In this document: positions 21,113-30,895 of the stretch, piece by piece
Layout of the letters: every line of letters starts with the position of its first letter
How positions within the stretch are numbered: the first letter of the stretch is position 1
Assembly (NCBI RefSeq): GCF_900205925.1
Contig: NZ_OAOD01000020.1
Location: forward strand, 1 to 55,911
Length of the DNA stretch: 55,911 nucleotides
Reading direction: 5' to 3'
From: Clostridium peptidivorans
Lineage (GTDB): Bacteria > Bacillota > Clostridia > Clostridiales > Clostridiaceae
Translations under genes and position numbers: made by a program
The notes under the pieces: model-generated
Told to the model about the DNA's origin: nothing
Seen by the model: only the letters and a program-made list of their open reading frames with translations
Database searches by the model: none

Positions 21113-21829
21113 TTATATATCTTTAAGCGTTTCTAATTCTTCTGATGTAAGTTCTCTATATTCTCCTTCCATAAGTTCAGTATCCAAAGATAAATTACCA
21201 AACTTAACTCTCTTTAAATAAACTACTTCCTTTCCCCTAGCCTGAAACATCCTTTTTACTTGGTGGAATTTCCCTTCTTGTATAGTTATATAAACTTTGG
21301 AGCCATCTTCATTTGCGTCTACTATTTCAAGTTTTGCAGGAAGACATTTATAGTCATCATCTAAAATTATACCCTTTTTAAAAGCCTCAATATCTCCTTC
21401 ATTCACTTCTTTATCTATTTCGGCATAATACACCTTATCTACATGCCACTTAGGAGAAATTAATTTGTGATTTAACTCTCCATCATTGGTAATAAGAAGT
21501 AATCCTACAGTATCTTTATCTAGTCTTCCTACTGGGAATGGTTTAAACACCTGATAATCTATATCTAATAAATCTATTACCGTTTCATCACGATTATCAA
21601 AGGTAGCTGAAATGACTCCATCAGGCTTATTCATCATAATGTATATGTACTTTCTATATAAAAGTTCCTCTCCGTTTACCTTTACAATGCTTTTTTCTGG
21701 ATCTATACTCATTGAGGAGTCTTTAACTATTTCTCCATCTACTTCTACTCTCCCATTTTTTACTAATGATTTTACTTCTTTTCTACTTCCAAATCCTAAG
21801 TTAGCAAGTATTTTATCTAATCTTTCCAC
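21113..21829 (-). CDS. rsuA: RsuA-family 16S rRNA pseudouridine synthase
   Basis: A 238-residue protein. An S4 RNA-binding domain at residues 1-60 (MERLDKILANLGFGSRKEV) is followed by the RsuA/RluB/E/F catalytic domain with the nucleophilic Asp in GRLDKDTVGLLL. Later KVYYAEID and EGKFHQVKRMF are family motifs. It isomerises a uridine in small-subunit rRNA, probably U516 by analogy, although subfamily assignment by eye is uncertain. Monocistronic. Confidence 0.88.
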   Translation of the reverse strand: MERLDKILANLGFGSRKEVKSLVKNGRVEVDGEIVKDSSMSIDPEKSIVKVNGEELLYRKYIYIMMNKPDGVISATFDNRDETVIDLLDIDYQVFKPFPVGRLDKDTVGLLLITNDGELNHKLISPKWHVDKVYYAEIDKEVNEGDIEAFKKGIILDDDYKCLPAKLEIVDANEDGSKVYITIQEGKFHQVKRMFQARGKEVVYLKRVKFGNLSLDTELMEGEYRELTSEELETLKDI

Positions 21830-21921
21830 TATTTTTCCTCCCTCATTTTTAAATACAAAATTAATATACCATTTATCTTATATATTTTACCACCATTTTC
21901 TCTTGTAATTCTTTAAAATAT

Positions 21922-21943
21922 AAAAAGTCAGCTTGAGGCTGAC
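21922..21943 (-). terminator. Terminator of the lytic transglycosylase gene
   Basis: On the minus strand GTCAGC-CTCAA-GCTGAC is followed by TTTTT, 50 bases after the stop of the gene. Confidence 0.8.
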
Positions 21944-21993
21944 CTTTTATCTAAAATTATTAACTATCATCTATTAATTATTACACATACCCA

Positions 21994-22650
21994 TTATTTC
22001 CCGTAGTTTTTCATAACATATTGTATAAACTCTCTGGATTCATAAGGTAACTTATGTATATCTTCTTTACTCTTTACCCCTAATTTTTCTACAGTACCCG
22101 TTCCCGCACTATATCCTGCTAAAGCTAGCTCTTTACTATTCCCATAGGTATCTAAAAGATTTTTAAGAAGCTTTGTCCCACCCATGACATTGTCTTCTAT
22201 CTCATAAGGATTTTCAACTCCCATAGCCTTAGCCGTTCCTGGCATCAGCTGCATCAATCCCATTGCACCAGCTGAAGATGTTACGTTTGGTTTAAATCTT
22301 GATTCGTGATAAATGATTGTATTTATCAGTTCCTTATCTATACCATATTTTTTAGAAGCCTTTTCCACAGCTTCCTCTATCCTTGCATCATCACTTTTCA
22401 TACTAGAACTTATGTCTTTTATAGCAGCTGTAACTCTTTCTTGTCCTCCATATCCAAGACTTTGTCCTTGTTCATCTGTAAGCCCTAGATTAGCAAAATC
22501 TATATTGCCATTTGAATCCATCATAGCCTCAGTAATACTTTGCATCACTATTTCAAAAGCTGGCGAATCCCCCATTGCTTCCTTAAACATTTGTGTCATA
22601 AGCTGCATTTGATAAAACTGCTCTACTTTTTTATTGTCATCTATATTCAT
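21994..22650 (-). CDS. SLT-type lytic transglycosylase without signal peptide
   Basis: A 218-residue protein. The second ATG (22650) is preferred because GAGGTG is too close to the first (22656). Residues 1-90 are a polar helical N-domain. Residues 95-218 are the SLT lysozyme-like domain with catalytic Glu in IIYHESRF, then SSAGAMGLMQLMPGTA and AGYSAGTGTV. It should cleave peptidoglycan to 1,6-anhydro products. There is no signal peptide, so export is unexplained. It starts about a dozen bases after the triple-tyrosine protein gene and is in one operon with it. Confidence 0.88.
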   Translation of the reverse strand: MNIDDNKKVEQFYQMQLMTQMFKEAMGDSPAFEIVMQSITEAMMDSNGNIDFANLGLTDEQGQSLGYGGQERVTAAIKDISSSMKSDDARIEEAVEKASKKYGIDKELINTIIYHESRFKPNVTSSAGAMGLMQLMPGTAKAMGVENPYEIEDNVMGGTKLLKNLLDTYGNSKELALAGYSAGTGTVEKLGVKSKEDIHKLPYESREFIQYVMKNYGK

Positions 22651-22663
22651 CCTCATATCACCT

Positions 22664-24664
22664 CTAAATAATAAATTCTAAAATAGCATAGTCTTCATAA
22701 GCACACTTCTTATAATTGCTTTTACACAAAGCAAGCACCTTATATTTTCCCTTTTTAAAAGGAACAAAGCTATAATAATTTTTTTTGCAGTAATTTTGAA
22801 CCTTAAACCATTCATCTTCTTCCATCAAATAAAATTCATATATAGTATCCTTGCCACCTTCATTTTCTGCAGTAACTATAATAGGCTTATTAATTTCCAT
22901 TTTGCTATCACTGCATTTTATAGTTGTATTAGTAACTGGCAATGCCTGATGAACTGGTATCCTAGCTTCTTTTTTATTATCAAATTCCTTATTACTTAAT
23001 TTATTTTTAACATACATTTCTACTACATACATGCCACTATGTGGAGCAATAAAGTAATATTCTATGCTTTCTACATAATTTGTTTCTTCAATTTTATGTC
23101 CATTTATTTTTAAAACATACTTAAATAATAAATCCTTTGTATTTGTTGATATTATATTAAGTTTTATGGTATCACCAGCAACATAATACTCATTTAAAGG
23201 CATTAAAATATAGTCTATATTTGCTGGAAAAAATTCATAGGAATTTATATATATAATTTTATGACTATCATATTCCTTCAAAGAATATTTATCTTTTACC
23301 ATTACTTCTATTTCAAACTTACCTTCTTCTTGTGGTACAAACTTTATAAAGTTGCAGCTTCCATAATCTATTCTTCCCCTTTCTTGTCCTTCTTTTCTTA
23401 TTATAAAGCTATACCTTAAAGTAGCGCTGCCAGAAGCATTTACCTCTATTATAACTTCTTCATGCTTTAATATCTCATTTCCCTTATCTATAATAATATT
23501 ATCTATTTTTATGGGAAGTTTAACTTTTTCATCAACTGTAAAGTAAAACTCCTCTTTTTGTTCATATTCGCCATCAAAAGATGAATCTTTTACCCATAAT
23601 ATAACCTTATATTCTCCTGATTTTTCTGGCTTCCAAGCATAATCATTTAGTCTTATGTAACCTGAATCAGCACTAGAATTTCCATCTATGATATATCTAT
23701 AAAGAAGTTCATGTCCTCCAGTAACTATTGCTTGAAGTTCAATTTCTGTTTCTACCCGCTGTGGGCTCATTTTATTTGCGGTAAAACTATTTATTTCGAT
23801 ATCCTTATATGGGCGGATATTAAAATTTATTATAGCCCTATCATCATATTCCTTAGGAGAATACATATCCTTTACCATACACATTAATCTATAGTCTCCA
23901 GACACTTCTTCAGTGTACGCTACCACTTTTTTCGTGGAATATTCTTGTACACATTTAAATTCTCCATTTTTAGATATCTTTATAAACTTATAAAGTATTA
24001 CTCTGTCCTTGTCTCCATCGGTATCCACTTCAAATAATAACTCTTCGTTACATATTCTCTCGCTAGTTATACACCTAAAATTTCTTATTTCTATTTTTTT
24101 TAATGGAAGTACGTTAAAATCTACCCTTGTAAAATCATTATATTGCTTAAGAGAATTAACCTCCTTACATTCAACCAATATTTCATGTTTACCAGGATTC
24201 TTTATAGTACATTCTAAAAAATTATCTAAAGTATAGTCCTTTATAATTTGCCAATTAAATTCTTCCTTTAGCCAATACCTATACATAATATTATCTTTAT
24301 TTGAAGTAACATCTACTTTTATTTTTTCTCCAACTTTTATTTCCTTTTTATTTATTTTAAGAGAATCTATTATTTTTTCTTGTGATTTACCTATTATAAA
24401 ATCACTTCTTGATAAATATTCAAAAGGTTTTATACTGTCTTTTACTTTAGCTTGTACCATTATAGTGTACTTTCCATCTTCTTTTGGTACCCATTTTATA
24501 TTGTTTTTATAATCAAAATCTCTTAATACTTCCCATATACCATTACATCCTACAAAAAATTTATATAATAAATTATCGTTATCAGATACTTCCGCCTTTA
24601 TAATTATTTCCTCTTCCCTCTCTCGGGGACTTTCTAAACTAAAGGTGATGGAAATCTCATTCAT
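22664..24664 (-). CDS. Seven-repeat triple tyrosine (Y_Y_Y) protein
   Basis: A 666-residue protein made of seven beta-sandwich repeats of roughly 90-98 residues. Each ends in a pattern like GKYTIMVQAKVKD...YD, with conserved Gly-Lys-Tyr, Val-Lys-Asp and Tyr-Asp (Y_Y_Y / PF07495-like). Start is an ATG with no signal peptide. Such domains are found as ligand- or surface-binding modules in extracellular proteins. It is directly upstream of the lytic transglycosylase gene, so a wall-related job is likely by context, but the lack of a signal is odd. Confidence 0.8.
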   Translation of the reverse strand: MNEISITFSLESPREREEEIIIKAEVSDNDNLLYKFFVGCNGIWEVLRDFDYKNNIKWVPKEDGKYTIMVQAKVKDSIKPFEYLSRSDFIIGKSQEKIIDSLKINKKEIKVGEKIKVDVTSNKDNIMYRYWLKEEFNWQIIKDYTLDNFLECTIKNPGKHEILVECKEVNSLKQYNDFTRVDFNVLPLKKIEIRNFRCITSERICNEELLFEVDTDGDKDRVILYKFIKISKNGEFKCVQEYSTKKVVAYTEEVSGDYRLMCMVKDMYSPKEYDDRAIINFNIRPYKDIEINSFTANKMSPQRVETEIELQAIVTGGHELLYRYIIDGNSSADSGYIRLNDYAWKPEKSGEYKVILWVKDSSFDGEYEQKEEFYFTVDEKVKLPIKIDNIIIDKGNEILKHEEVIIEVNASGSATLRYSFIIRKEGQERGRIDYGSCNFIKFVPQEEGKFEIEVMVKDKYSLKEYDSHKIIYINSYEFFPANIDYILMPLNEYYVAGDTIKLNIISTNTKDLLFKYVLKINGHKIEETNYVESIEYYFIAPHSGMYVVEMYVKNKLSNKEFDNKKEARIPVHQALPVTNTTIKCSDSKMEINKPIIVTAENEGGKDTIYEFYLMEEDEWFKVQNYCKKNYYSFVPFKKGKYKVLALCKSNYKKCAYEDYAILEFII

Positions 24665-24835
24665 AATTCATAACCCCCATTTAAACTCTTCCTATTTTAT
24701 ATTATACTATAAGTACCATATTCTGTAATGTGGTTTTTATTTACATATGGATAATTTGGAAAAATATCTGATTTTATCCTAAATTAGTATATCCCAATTT
24801 ATAGAGATATTTCCTTATAAACTAGGGGGGTTTTT

Positions 24836-26977
24836 ATGAGACTATATAATGCTGAACTCGTATCATTTGATACTATAAAACTTAAAACCGACAACTGTTC
24901 TATGGATAAATTACTCAAACTAAAGATACGCAATGGCCTTACAACTTTGCGTGTAAAAGAGTATTATCTGAATAAAGATGTGTTACAAATAACTTTAAAC
25001 GCTTTTATTAATATAAAAGAAAAAAGCGAATTAATATTAGGTAAAAATAAAGTTTCTGTAAATTATTATCCACTATATAAGTCAGATGAATTTAATAAAT
25101 TATATTATTATGCTGGCAATCTTGGATATACTTATTCATCGGAAGAAACCTTGTTTTCCTTATGGTCTCCTATTGCATTAAGTATAAATCTTTTAATTTA
25201 CGACTCTGGAGACCCTAGTTTAGAAGAAAAGCCCCGCAGAGCACAAATGAAAGAATATGAAAATGGAGTTTGGAGATGCAGCATCAAAGAAAACTTAGAT
25301 GGATATTTTTACACTTATGAAATAAATATAGATGGAATCATAAGAGAAGTTATAGATCCTTATACTCCAACAGTTGGTATAAATGGTTTAAGAGGCGCTA
25401 TAATAAACTTAAATAAGTCTAATCCTAAAAACTTTGAAAAAGACTCTCCTTTAAAGCTAAATTCTCTTACAGACGCCATAATTTATGAATTAAGCATAAG
25501 AGATATGTCCACTCACCCTAATAGTGGAATAATAAATAGAGCTAAATTTTTAGGACTATCAGAAGATAATACTTATTCTAATAGCAATATACGCACAGGC
25601 CTTAGCCATGTTAAGGAATTAGGAATTACCCATGTACAACTTATGCCAATTTTTGACTTTAGTCACATAAATTCTAGTGAAAAATATCCCCTGCTTTATA
25701 ATTGGGGATATGACCCTGAAAATTATAATTCAGTTGAAGGTATATATGCTACAGATCCCTATAATCCTTATTGCAGAATACAAGAACTTAAGACACTAAT
25801 ATACACCTTTCATAAAAACAATATAGGCGTAAATATGGATGTAGTATATAACCATGTTTTTAATGCTTCTAAGAGTAATTTTGAAAATATATTTCCTAAA
25901 TACTATTTTAGATACAATGAGGATGGCTGCCTAAGCAATGGCAGCGGATGTGGGAATGATATAGCATCCGAAAATCCTATGGTGAGAAAATTCATAGTTG
26001 ACTCTGTGAAATTTTGGGCTAAGGAATATCACCTAGATGGATTTAGATTTGACTTAATGGGAATTCACGATCTAGATACCATGAATATTATAAGAGATGA
26101 ATTATATAAGATAAATCCTTACATCATTATATATGGAGAGGGGTGGAACTTAAATACCTCCTTACCTGAAGAAAAGAAAGCAACTCAAAAAAACTTTTAT
26201 AAAATTCCCTATATTGGTCATTTTAATGATTTTGTAAGAGACAGTATTAAAGGGTCCACCTTTATACCCACAGATATAGGTTACGCTTCTGGGAAAGAAG
26301 ATATGGAAAATAATATAAAGATTTGTGCTTCTGGTTCTATAAATTACAATGAGCATATAAAAGGAATGTTTCAAAGTCCCATTAATACAATAAACTATGT
26401 ATCTGCTCATGATAACCATACCTTATGGGATAAGATAGAACTCAGCTGTAGAGATAAAGATTTTGAAGAAAAAAAATATATACATAAATTATGTAACGCT
26501 ATAGTTTTAACCTCTCAGGGTATTTCTTTTCTTCATAGCGGCGTAGAATTCTGCAGAACAAAAAATATGGATGAAAATAGCTATAAATCACCAGATATAA
26601 TAAATTGGATGGATTGGGATAGGAAAGAAAAATTTATTGATGTTAATAATTATTACAAAGGACTAATTAAACTTAGAAAAGAACATACTGCATTTAAAAT
26701 GAATAATGCAGATGAAATAAGAAAACATCTACTTTTTTTAGAAAATACCCCAAAAAACATTGTAGCTTTTATCTTAAAAGACCATGCACAAGGGGATAGT
26801 TGGAAAGATATACTTGTAATATATAATCCAACCAAATATGTGGCAGAATTTAATATTCCTGTAGGAACTTGGAAAATGGTTGTAAATAGAGATATTGCCG
26901 GAACGGACCTTATCAATACCATCGAAGGCTCAAAAATAACTGTTGAGGGTATAAGTACAACAGTTATGTATAAATAA
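24836..26977 (+). CDS. pulA: Type I pullulanase
   Basis: A 713-residue GH13 enzyme. GGGGGG precedes the ATG by five bases. N-terminal carbohydrate-binding-like domains (1-210) lead to a TIM barrel with the type I pullulanase signature YNWGYDP near residue 293, VVYNHVF, GFRFDLMG (nucleophile Asp), IYGEGW (acid/base Glu) and VSAHDNHTLWDK (transition-state Asp). It hydrolyses alpha-1,6 branches of pullulan, glycogen or starch. No signal peptide, so it probably debranches internal glycogen. Monocistronic. Confidence 0.95.
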   Translation: MRLYNAELVSFDTIKLKTDNCSMDKLLKLKIRNGLTTLRVKEYYLNKDVLQITLNAFINIKEKSELILGKNKVSVNYYPLYKSDEFNKLYYYAGNLGYTYSSEETLFSLWSPIALSINLLIYDSGDPSLEEKPRRAQMKEYENGVWRCSIKENLDGYFYTYEINIDGIIREVIDPYTPTVGINGLRGAIINLNKSNPKNFEKDSPLKLNSLTDAIIYELSIRDMSTHPNSGIINRAKFLGLSEDNTYSNSNIRTGLSHVKELGITHVQLMPIFDFSHINSSEKYPLLYNWGYDPENYNSVEGIYATDPYNPYCRIQELKTLIYTFHKNNIGVNMDVVYNHVFNASKSNFENIFPKYYFRYNEDGCLSNGSGCGNDIASENPMVRKFIVDSVKFWAKEYHLDGFRFDLMGIHDLDTMNIIRDELYKINPYIIIYGEGWNLNTSLPEEKKATQKNFYKIPYIGHFNDFVRDSIKGSTFIPTDIGYASGKEDMENNIKICASGSINYNEHIKGMFQSPINTINYVSAHDNHTLWDKIELSCRDKDFEEKKYIHKLCNAIVLTSQGISFLHSGVEFCRTKNMDENSYKSPDIINWMDWDRKEKFIDVNNYYKGLIKLRKEHTAFKMNNADEIRKHLLFLENTPKNIVAFILKDHAQGDSWKDILVIYNPTKYVAEFNIPVGTWKMVVNRDIAGTDLINTIEGSKITVEGISTTVMYK

Positions 26978-27000
26978 TAATTAATCCTTAATAGTTAATG

Positions 27001-27032
27001 TGGAAATTCTGCTAGGGCAGAATTTTTCCACT
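27001..27032 (+). terminator. Terminator of pulA
   Basis: Stem AATTCTGC / GCAGAATT with a three-base loop followed by TTTT, embedded in TTAACTATT-type repeats. Confidence 0.7.
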
Positions 27033-27050
27033 ACTATTAAATTTTTAATA

Positions 27051-27497
27051 TTAACTATTAATAAAAAATCTCTTCACAATTTTTATAATGCTTTCATAAA
27101 GCCTTAAATCATCTTCCTGTGTTCTCTTTTTATGACTTGTCGTTTTCCCTCCGCCTCTTCTAACCTTGGCTGAAAGATGCCTTTCAAAAAGCAGCCTATC
27201 CATATTCTCATCATTATAAATATATCCCTTAGGATTTATTGCATAAGCCTTTTTACCTAAGGCTAGGGCTGCTACCCCATAATCTTGTGTAATTATTATG
27301 TCCCCTGCTTTAGCTTCATTTATAAGATACATATCTACACTTTGAAATCCACTATCCAAGTACTTAACAGTACTATAATCACTATTAAGAACATGATTTA
27401 TATCACAATACATTATAACTTCTATATCATTTTCCTTTGCTGCCCTTTCAATCATATGTTTACCTGGGCAGGCATCTGCGTCAACTAATATTCTCAT
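27051..27497 (-). CDS. YaiI/YqxD family protein (DUF188)
   Basis: A 148-residue protein of family length. The N-terminus MRILVDADACPGK and the ITQDYGVAALAL and late RRGGGKTTSHKKRTQED segments are DUF188 hallmarks. Conserved Asp residues suggest a PIN-like nuclease fold, but no activity is established to my knowledge. It lies downstream of pgi, past a hairpin, on the same strand. Confidence 0.9.
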   Translation of the reverse strand: MRILVDADACPGKHMIERAAKENDIEVIMYCDINHVLNSDYSTVKYLDSGFQSVDMYLINEAKAGDIIITQDYGVAALALGKKAYAINPKGYIYNDENMDRLLFERHLSAKVRRGGGKTTSHKKRTQEDDLRLYESIIKIVKRFFINS

Positions 27498-27520
27498 AGA
27501 TTTCTCCTTTTGTAATGCTT

Positions 27521-27571
27521 AAAGGCCTGGATTAAAGGCTATTAACATTAAAACCTTTAATCCAAAGCCTT
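27521..27571 (-). terminator. Terminator-like hairpin after pgi
   Basis: Long stem AAGGCCTGGATTAAAGG / CCTTTAATCCAAAGCCTT with one bulge and a 15-base loop, between pgi and the YaiI/YqxD gene. The T-run is poor, so it may be only partial. Confidence 0.6.
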
Positions 27572-27576
27572 ATAAT

Positions 27577-28929
27577 TTATTTTAATCTAGCTTCCAATTC
27601 TAATTTCATTTCCTCATAGCCAGGCTTTCCTAAAAGAGCAAACATATTTTTTTTGTACGCTTCAACTCCTGGCTGATTAAAAGGATTTACTCTTAAAAGA
27701 TACCCACTTATAGCACAGGCTTTTTCAAAAAAGTATGCCATATATCCAAAATAATATGGAGTTAGTTCAGGAATATTTATAACTATGCTTGGTACGTTTC
27801 CGTCACTATGTGCAAGTACCGTCCCTCTAAAGGCCTGCTTATTTATAAAGTCCATAGTTTTTCCAGATAAGAAGTTCAATCCATCTACATTATCCACATC
27901 TTCTTTTACAGTTATACTCTTTCTTGGATTTTCTATATTTATAAATGTCTCAAACAATATTCTTAGTCCATCTTGTATATATTGCCCCATGGAATGTAAA
28001 TCTGTTGAAAAATCTACCGCTGCTGGATAAATTCCCTTTTGATCCTTTCCTTCACTTTCTCCATAAAGCTGCTTCCACCATTCCCCAAAATAATGAAGAC
28101 TAGGCTCAAAGTTCGCTAGTATTTCTATACTTTTTCCCTTTTTATAAAAAGCATTTCTTACTGCTGCATATTTATAGCACTGATTATTTTCTAAATCATC
28201 TTCCATAAAGGCTTCTCTTGCATCCCTTGCCCCTATCATCATTTCCTCTATATTAGTGCCAGATACAGCAATAGGTAACAACCCTACAGCAGTGAGCACT
28301 GAATATCTCCCCCCTACATCATCTGGTATTACAAAGGTTTCGTATCCTTCCTTATCTGCTAAAGATTTTAGTGCACCCTTTGACTTATCAGTGGTAGCAT
28401 ATATTCTCTCTTTAGCCTCTTCCTTGCCATATTTCTTTTCTAGTAATTCCTTAAAAATTCTAAAAGCTATGGCAGGTTCTGTAGTAGTTCCTGATTTTGA
28501 TATTACATTAACGGATATATCCATATTTTCTACTAGCTCTAATAAATCTGCCATATATGTAGAGCTTATATTATTTCCTACAAAATATATAGCTGGATTT
28601 TTTCTTTTATCCTTGCTTAAACTATTATAAAAAGTGTGGCTAAGCATTTCTATAGCCGCCCTTGCTCCTAAGTATGATCCCCCAATACCTATTACTATAA
28701 GAGCATCCGAATTATTTTTTATCTTTTCAGCAGCCTTTTGTATTCTTTCAAATTCTTCTTTATCATAGTTTACGGGCAAATCCATCCATCCTAAAAAGTC
28801 ATTTCCTTCCCCTGTTTTTTCATGAAGGATTTTATGAGCTTCCTTAATATATGGATTAAAATAACTTATTTCTTCCTCGCCTAAATGTGGCTTTACCTTA
28901 GTTAAATCTACCTTTACCCCTGTTTTCAT
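27577..28929 (-). CDS. pgi: Glucose-6-phosphate isomerase
   Basis: A 450-residue enzyme of the short Firmicute type. Motifs: [25 protein letters not shown] (sugar-phosphate loop), [17 protein letters not shown] (signature 1), and the late GVEAYKKNM signature with the catalytic Lys. It interconverts glucose-6-P and fructose-6-P in glycolysis. Before integration of the mobile element it was the gene directly downstream of guaA's terminator. Confidence 0.97.
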   Translation of the reverse strand: MKTGVKVDLTKVKPHLGEEEISYFNPYIKEAHKILHEKTGEGNDFLGWMDLPVNYDKEEFERIQKAAEKIKNNSDALIVIGIGGSYLGARAAIEMLSHTFYNSLSKDKRKNPAIYFVGNNISSTYMADLLELVENMDISVNVISKSGTTTEPAIAFRIFKELLEKKYGKEEAKERIYATTDKSKGALKSLADKEGYETFVIPDDVGGRYSVLTAVGLLPIAVSGTNIEEMMIGARDAREAFMEDDLENNQCYKYAAVRNAFYKKGKSIEILANFEPSLHYFGEWWKQLYGESEGKDQKGIYPAAVDFSTDLHSMGQYIQDGLRILFETFINIENPRKSITVKEDVDNVDGLNFLSGKTMDFINKQAFRGTVLAHSDGNVPSIVINIPELTPYYFGYMAYFFEKACAISGYLLRVNPFNQPGVEAYKKNMFALLGKPGYEEMKLELEARLK

Positions 28930-28994
28930 AATATAACTCTCCCTTGATACCCATGATTTATTTTAATAAAACACCCATTGATTTGAGATGTGCC

Positions 28995-29068
28995 GATTTG
29001 TAACAAAACCATAGCTCTTTACAAATCATATATAAATTATTATAGTAAAATCTTAGTATATTATACAA
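28995..29068 (-). promoter_or_regulatory. pgi promoter and 5' leader hairpin
   Basis: Minus strand TTGTAT (29063-29068), 18 bases, TATAAT (29039-29044). Just after the predicted start an inverted repeat GATTTGTAA / TTACAAATC occupies 28995-29027. It would put a nine-base-pair hairpin at the 5' end of the pgi mRNA, or act as an operator. Confidence 0.5.
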
Positions 29069-29120
29069 AATAAATCAAGTCTTCGAGTAATCATGTTAAG
29101 CATATCATAATATTTAATAA

Positions 29121-29161
29121 AAAAGTAAGGAGGAAATTCCACAAAGCGAAATTTCCTCCTT
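29121..29161 (-). terminator. Original guaA terminator, now orphaned
   Basis: Perfect stem AAGGAGGAAATT / AATTTCCTCCTT with a T-run on the minus strand, 20 bases after the guaA tail remnant. Before insertion this ended the guaBA transcript; it now lies 11 kb from guaA. Confidence 0.8.
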
Positions 29162-29169
29162 ATTTATTT

Positions 29170-29285
29170 ACTAATATCTATTATTCCCACTCAATTGTTG
29201 AAGGTGGTTTTGAAGTTATATCATAAACAATTCTGTTTACTCCATGAACTTCATTAACTATTCTTCTTGAAACTTTATCTAAAAC
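29170..29285. repeat. Left attachment-site repeat
   Basis: A 116-base direct repeat of 40216-40331 with six mismatches. The innermost 23 bases (29263-29285) are identical to 40309-40331 and must contain the crossover point. Offset between the copies is 11,046 bases, the element length. Confidence 0.93.
29181..29285 (-). pseudogene. guaA: Displaced 3' end of guaA
   Basis: Minus strand encodes the last 34 residues of GuaA plus TAA, in frame from [10 protein letters not shown] to TIEWE, identical in protein to the intact gene at 40227. Five third-position synonymous differences separate the two. This is the host's former guaA tail cut off by integration. Confidence 0.93.
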
Positions 29286-29587
29286 GGTAACTTAGATTTT
29301 TATAAAATTGTATCTTCGATATTTTTCCAATGTTACTATATTAATAGTATCATTATACTCGCTATGAAATCAAGTCTAATATTAGGGTATTCCATCAATA
29401 TTAATCAAATTTTCTCCTTTAAAAAGTCCTATTTATAATATGAAGGAATTTTACATCTACCATATATTGAACCAGTTATTGCTCTTATAGATTTACTTAC
29501 CTTAATATTATCATCTATACCATTCTTCAAGTCTAATTATTGACTATAATGTTAAAAAAATAGATGTTATTAAAATATGTTATTCTT
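29286..29587. other. Left-end non-coding part of the element
   Basis: No full gene. On the minus strand 29429-29536 stays open for 35 codons and ends protein-like (ITGSIYGRCKIPSYYK-stop), but no start or ribosome site is convincing. It may be the 3' remnant of a lost gene. Confidence 0.4.
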
Positions 29588-30649
29588 TTATTTTCTACGT
29601 TTCAATAAATTGATAACTTGGGCTGGATTTACAATTAAACCCTTCCATTGAAATTCTTTAATCTTAACAGCACCATTAAGTAGGCTAATTTCACTTTTTT
29701 CTTCCTTTGGAATAATTGCTTTTCCACTCCTTAGTAAATCTATTGTAACTTGTTTTTGCTCTATAATCGTATTTGCTAACATAATCTGATTATTTAAGTG
29801 ATTTATATTTGCTTTTAATTGCATAACTGCTACATTGCTATAATCTTGATAAAGTTCAAGTTCTTTATTATCAATAAGTCCCAAATATATTTCTAAACAC
29901 TTCCTTATGTTATCTAAAGCAACTGTTTTATCCTTAGGTATTACTTCAAACATAATTTTCTTAGGCTCATCTTTCATTGATGATTCTGCTTCTATACCAA
30001 TGTCTTCTAAAAACTGTATGAAGTACATTAAATATTGTTTAGATGCAACTTGCATAGGCTTGTCAATATCAAATTCAAAGTATATTGAATCCTTATTATA
30101 GTATTCAAAAGATTCAACAGCTTCTTGAAATGTAGCTTGAAGTTCCATAGTAAGATTTTTTATCTCATCTTTTAGTATGATATCTGTATTTTGTATTACT
30201 TTAGAAAATATAAATCCATTTAATGTGGTTTCCGAATCATTTAGGCTAAATAAAATATGATTATTTTTTCTGTTAACCTCCTTCAATTTATTTACTATAT
30301 CAGGTACAGAATATCCTTTTGACCAATACTCGTAATCGTATTGAAACTCAACGCTTATTGTACACTCCTTACCATCTTTTTCAATACTAACATTAGCTGA
30401 ATCGTTAACTTCAATTGTCTTTGGTGCATATTCCCTTTCTAACGGTATTTTTATTTCATCTACTTCTTCTAATAAATCAGCAATTTTTTCGTTTCTTATT
30501 ATATTACATATTTTCTCTGAATATAAACTTATATATACTTTTCCCTCAATGCTCAATCTATAGGAATTTTTATCTTCAAGTCCATTTACCTTAACCCTAT
30601 AACTTGAATGTCCCCTATCAGTTACTTCAATAAACTCAAACTTTACCAT
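29588..30649 (-). CDS. Unrecognised 353-aa cargo protein
   Basis: GGGGGG lies seven bases before the ATG. I do not recognise the protein. Residues 1-110 look like beta-rich sandwich sequence. Residues 120-260 are mixed alpha/beta and include YLMYFIQFLEDIGIEAE and IMFEVIPKDKTVALDNI. Residues 275-310 are a heptad-like helix (AVMQLKANINHLNNQIMLA) and a basic tail ends in LLKRRK. No signal peptide or membrane span. Its place at the far end of the element from the integrase is where cargo such as defence or host-interaction genes usually sits. That is inference. Confidence 0.7.
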   Translation of the reverse strand: MVKFEFIEVTDRGHSSYRVKVNGLEDKNSYRLSIEGKVYISLYSEKICNIIRNEKIADLLEEVDEIKIPLEREYAPKTIEVNDSANVSIEKDGKECTISVEFQYDYEYWSKGYSVPDIVNKLKEVNRKNNHILFSLNDSETTLNGFIFSKVIQNTDIILKDEIKNLTMELQATFQEAVESFEYYNKDSIYFEFDIDKPMQVASKQYLMYFIQFLEDIGIEAESSMKDEPKKIMFEVIPKDKTVALDNIRKCLEIYLGLIDNKELELYQDYSNVAVMQLKANINHLNNQIMLANTIIEQKQVTIDLLRSGKAIIPKEEKSEISLLNGAVKIKEFQWKGLIVNPAQVINLLKRRK

Positions 30650-30760
30650 ACTAATCCCCCCCTATATCTCCTGTATTTTTACACATTTTTATGCAGGCTT
30701 GTAATTTATTACATTATTATACACCATACCAACCACATTTTCTACAAATAATAATACCTA

Positions 30761-30895
30761 CTACTGAAACTTATACACACAATGAAATAAATCATCTTCT
30801 TCATATACTTGGCTGTCATCTGTCATTAATCTTGACTTTCTTTCTAAATTATCAATTCTGATATGCAAACTCTCATTAAATTGAGATATAGACAT
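30761..30895 (-). CDS. Possible 44-aa ORF
   Basis: Open frame MSISQFNESLHIRIDNLERK... rich in charged residues and ending YKFQ. Only a weak AAGAAG lies upstream. It is 111 bases before the 353-aa gene on the same strand. It may be real or a chance frame. Confidence 0.3.
   Translation of the reverse strand: MSISQFNESLHIRIDNLERKSRLMTDDSQVYEEDDLFHCVYKFQ

Noticed and set aside
29181..29285. A second guaA gene or duplication of guaA
   Set aside because: Only the last 35 codons are present, ending exactly where element sequence begins; this is the att duplication caused by integration.
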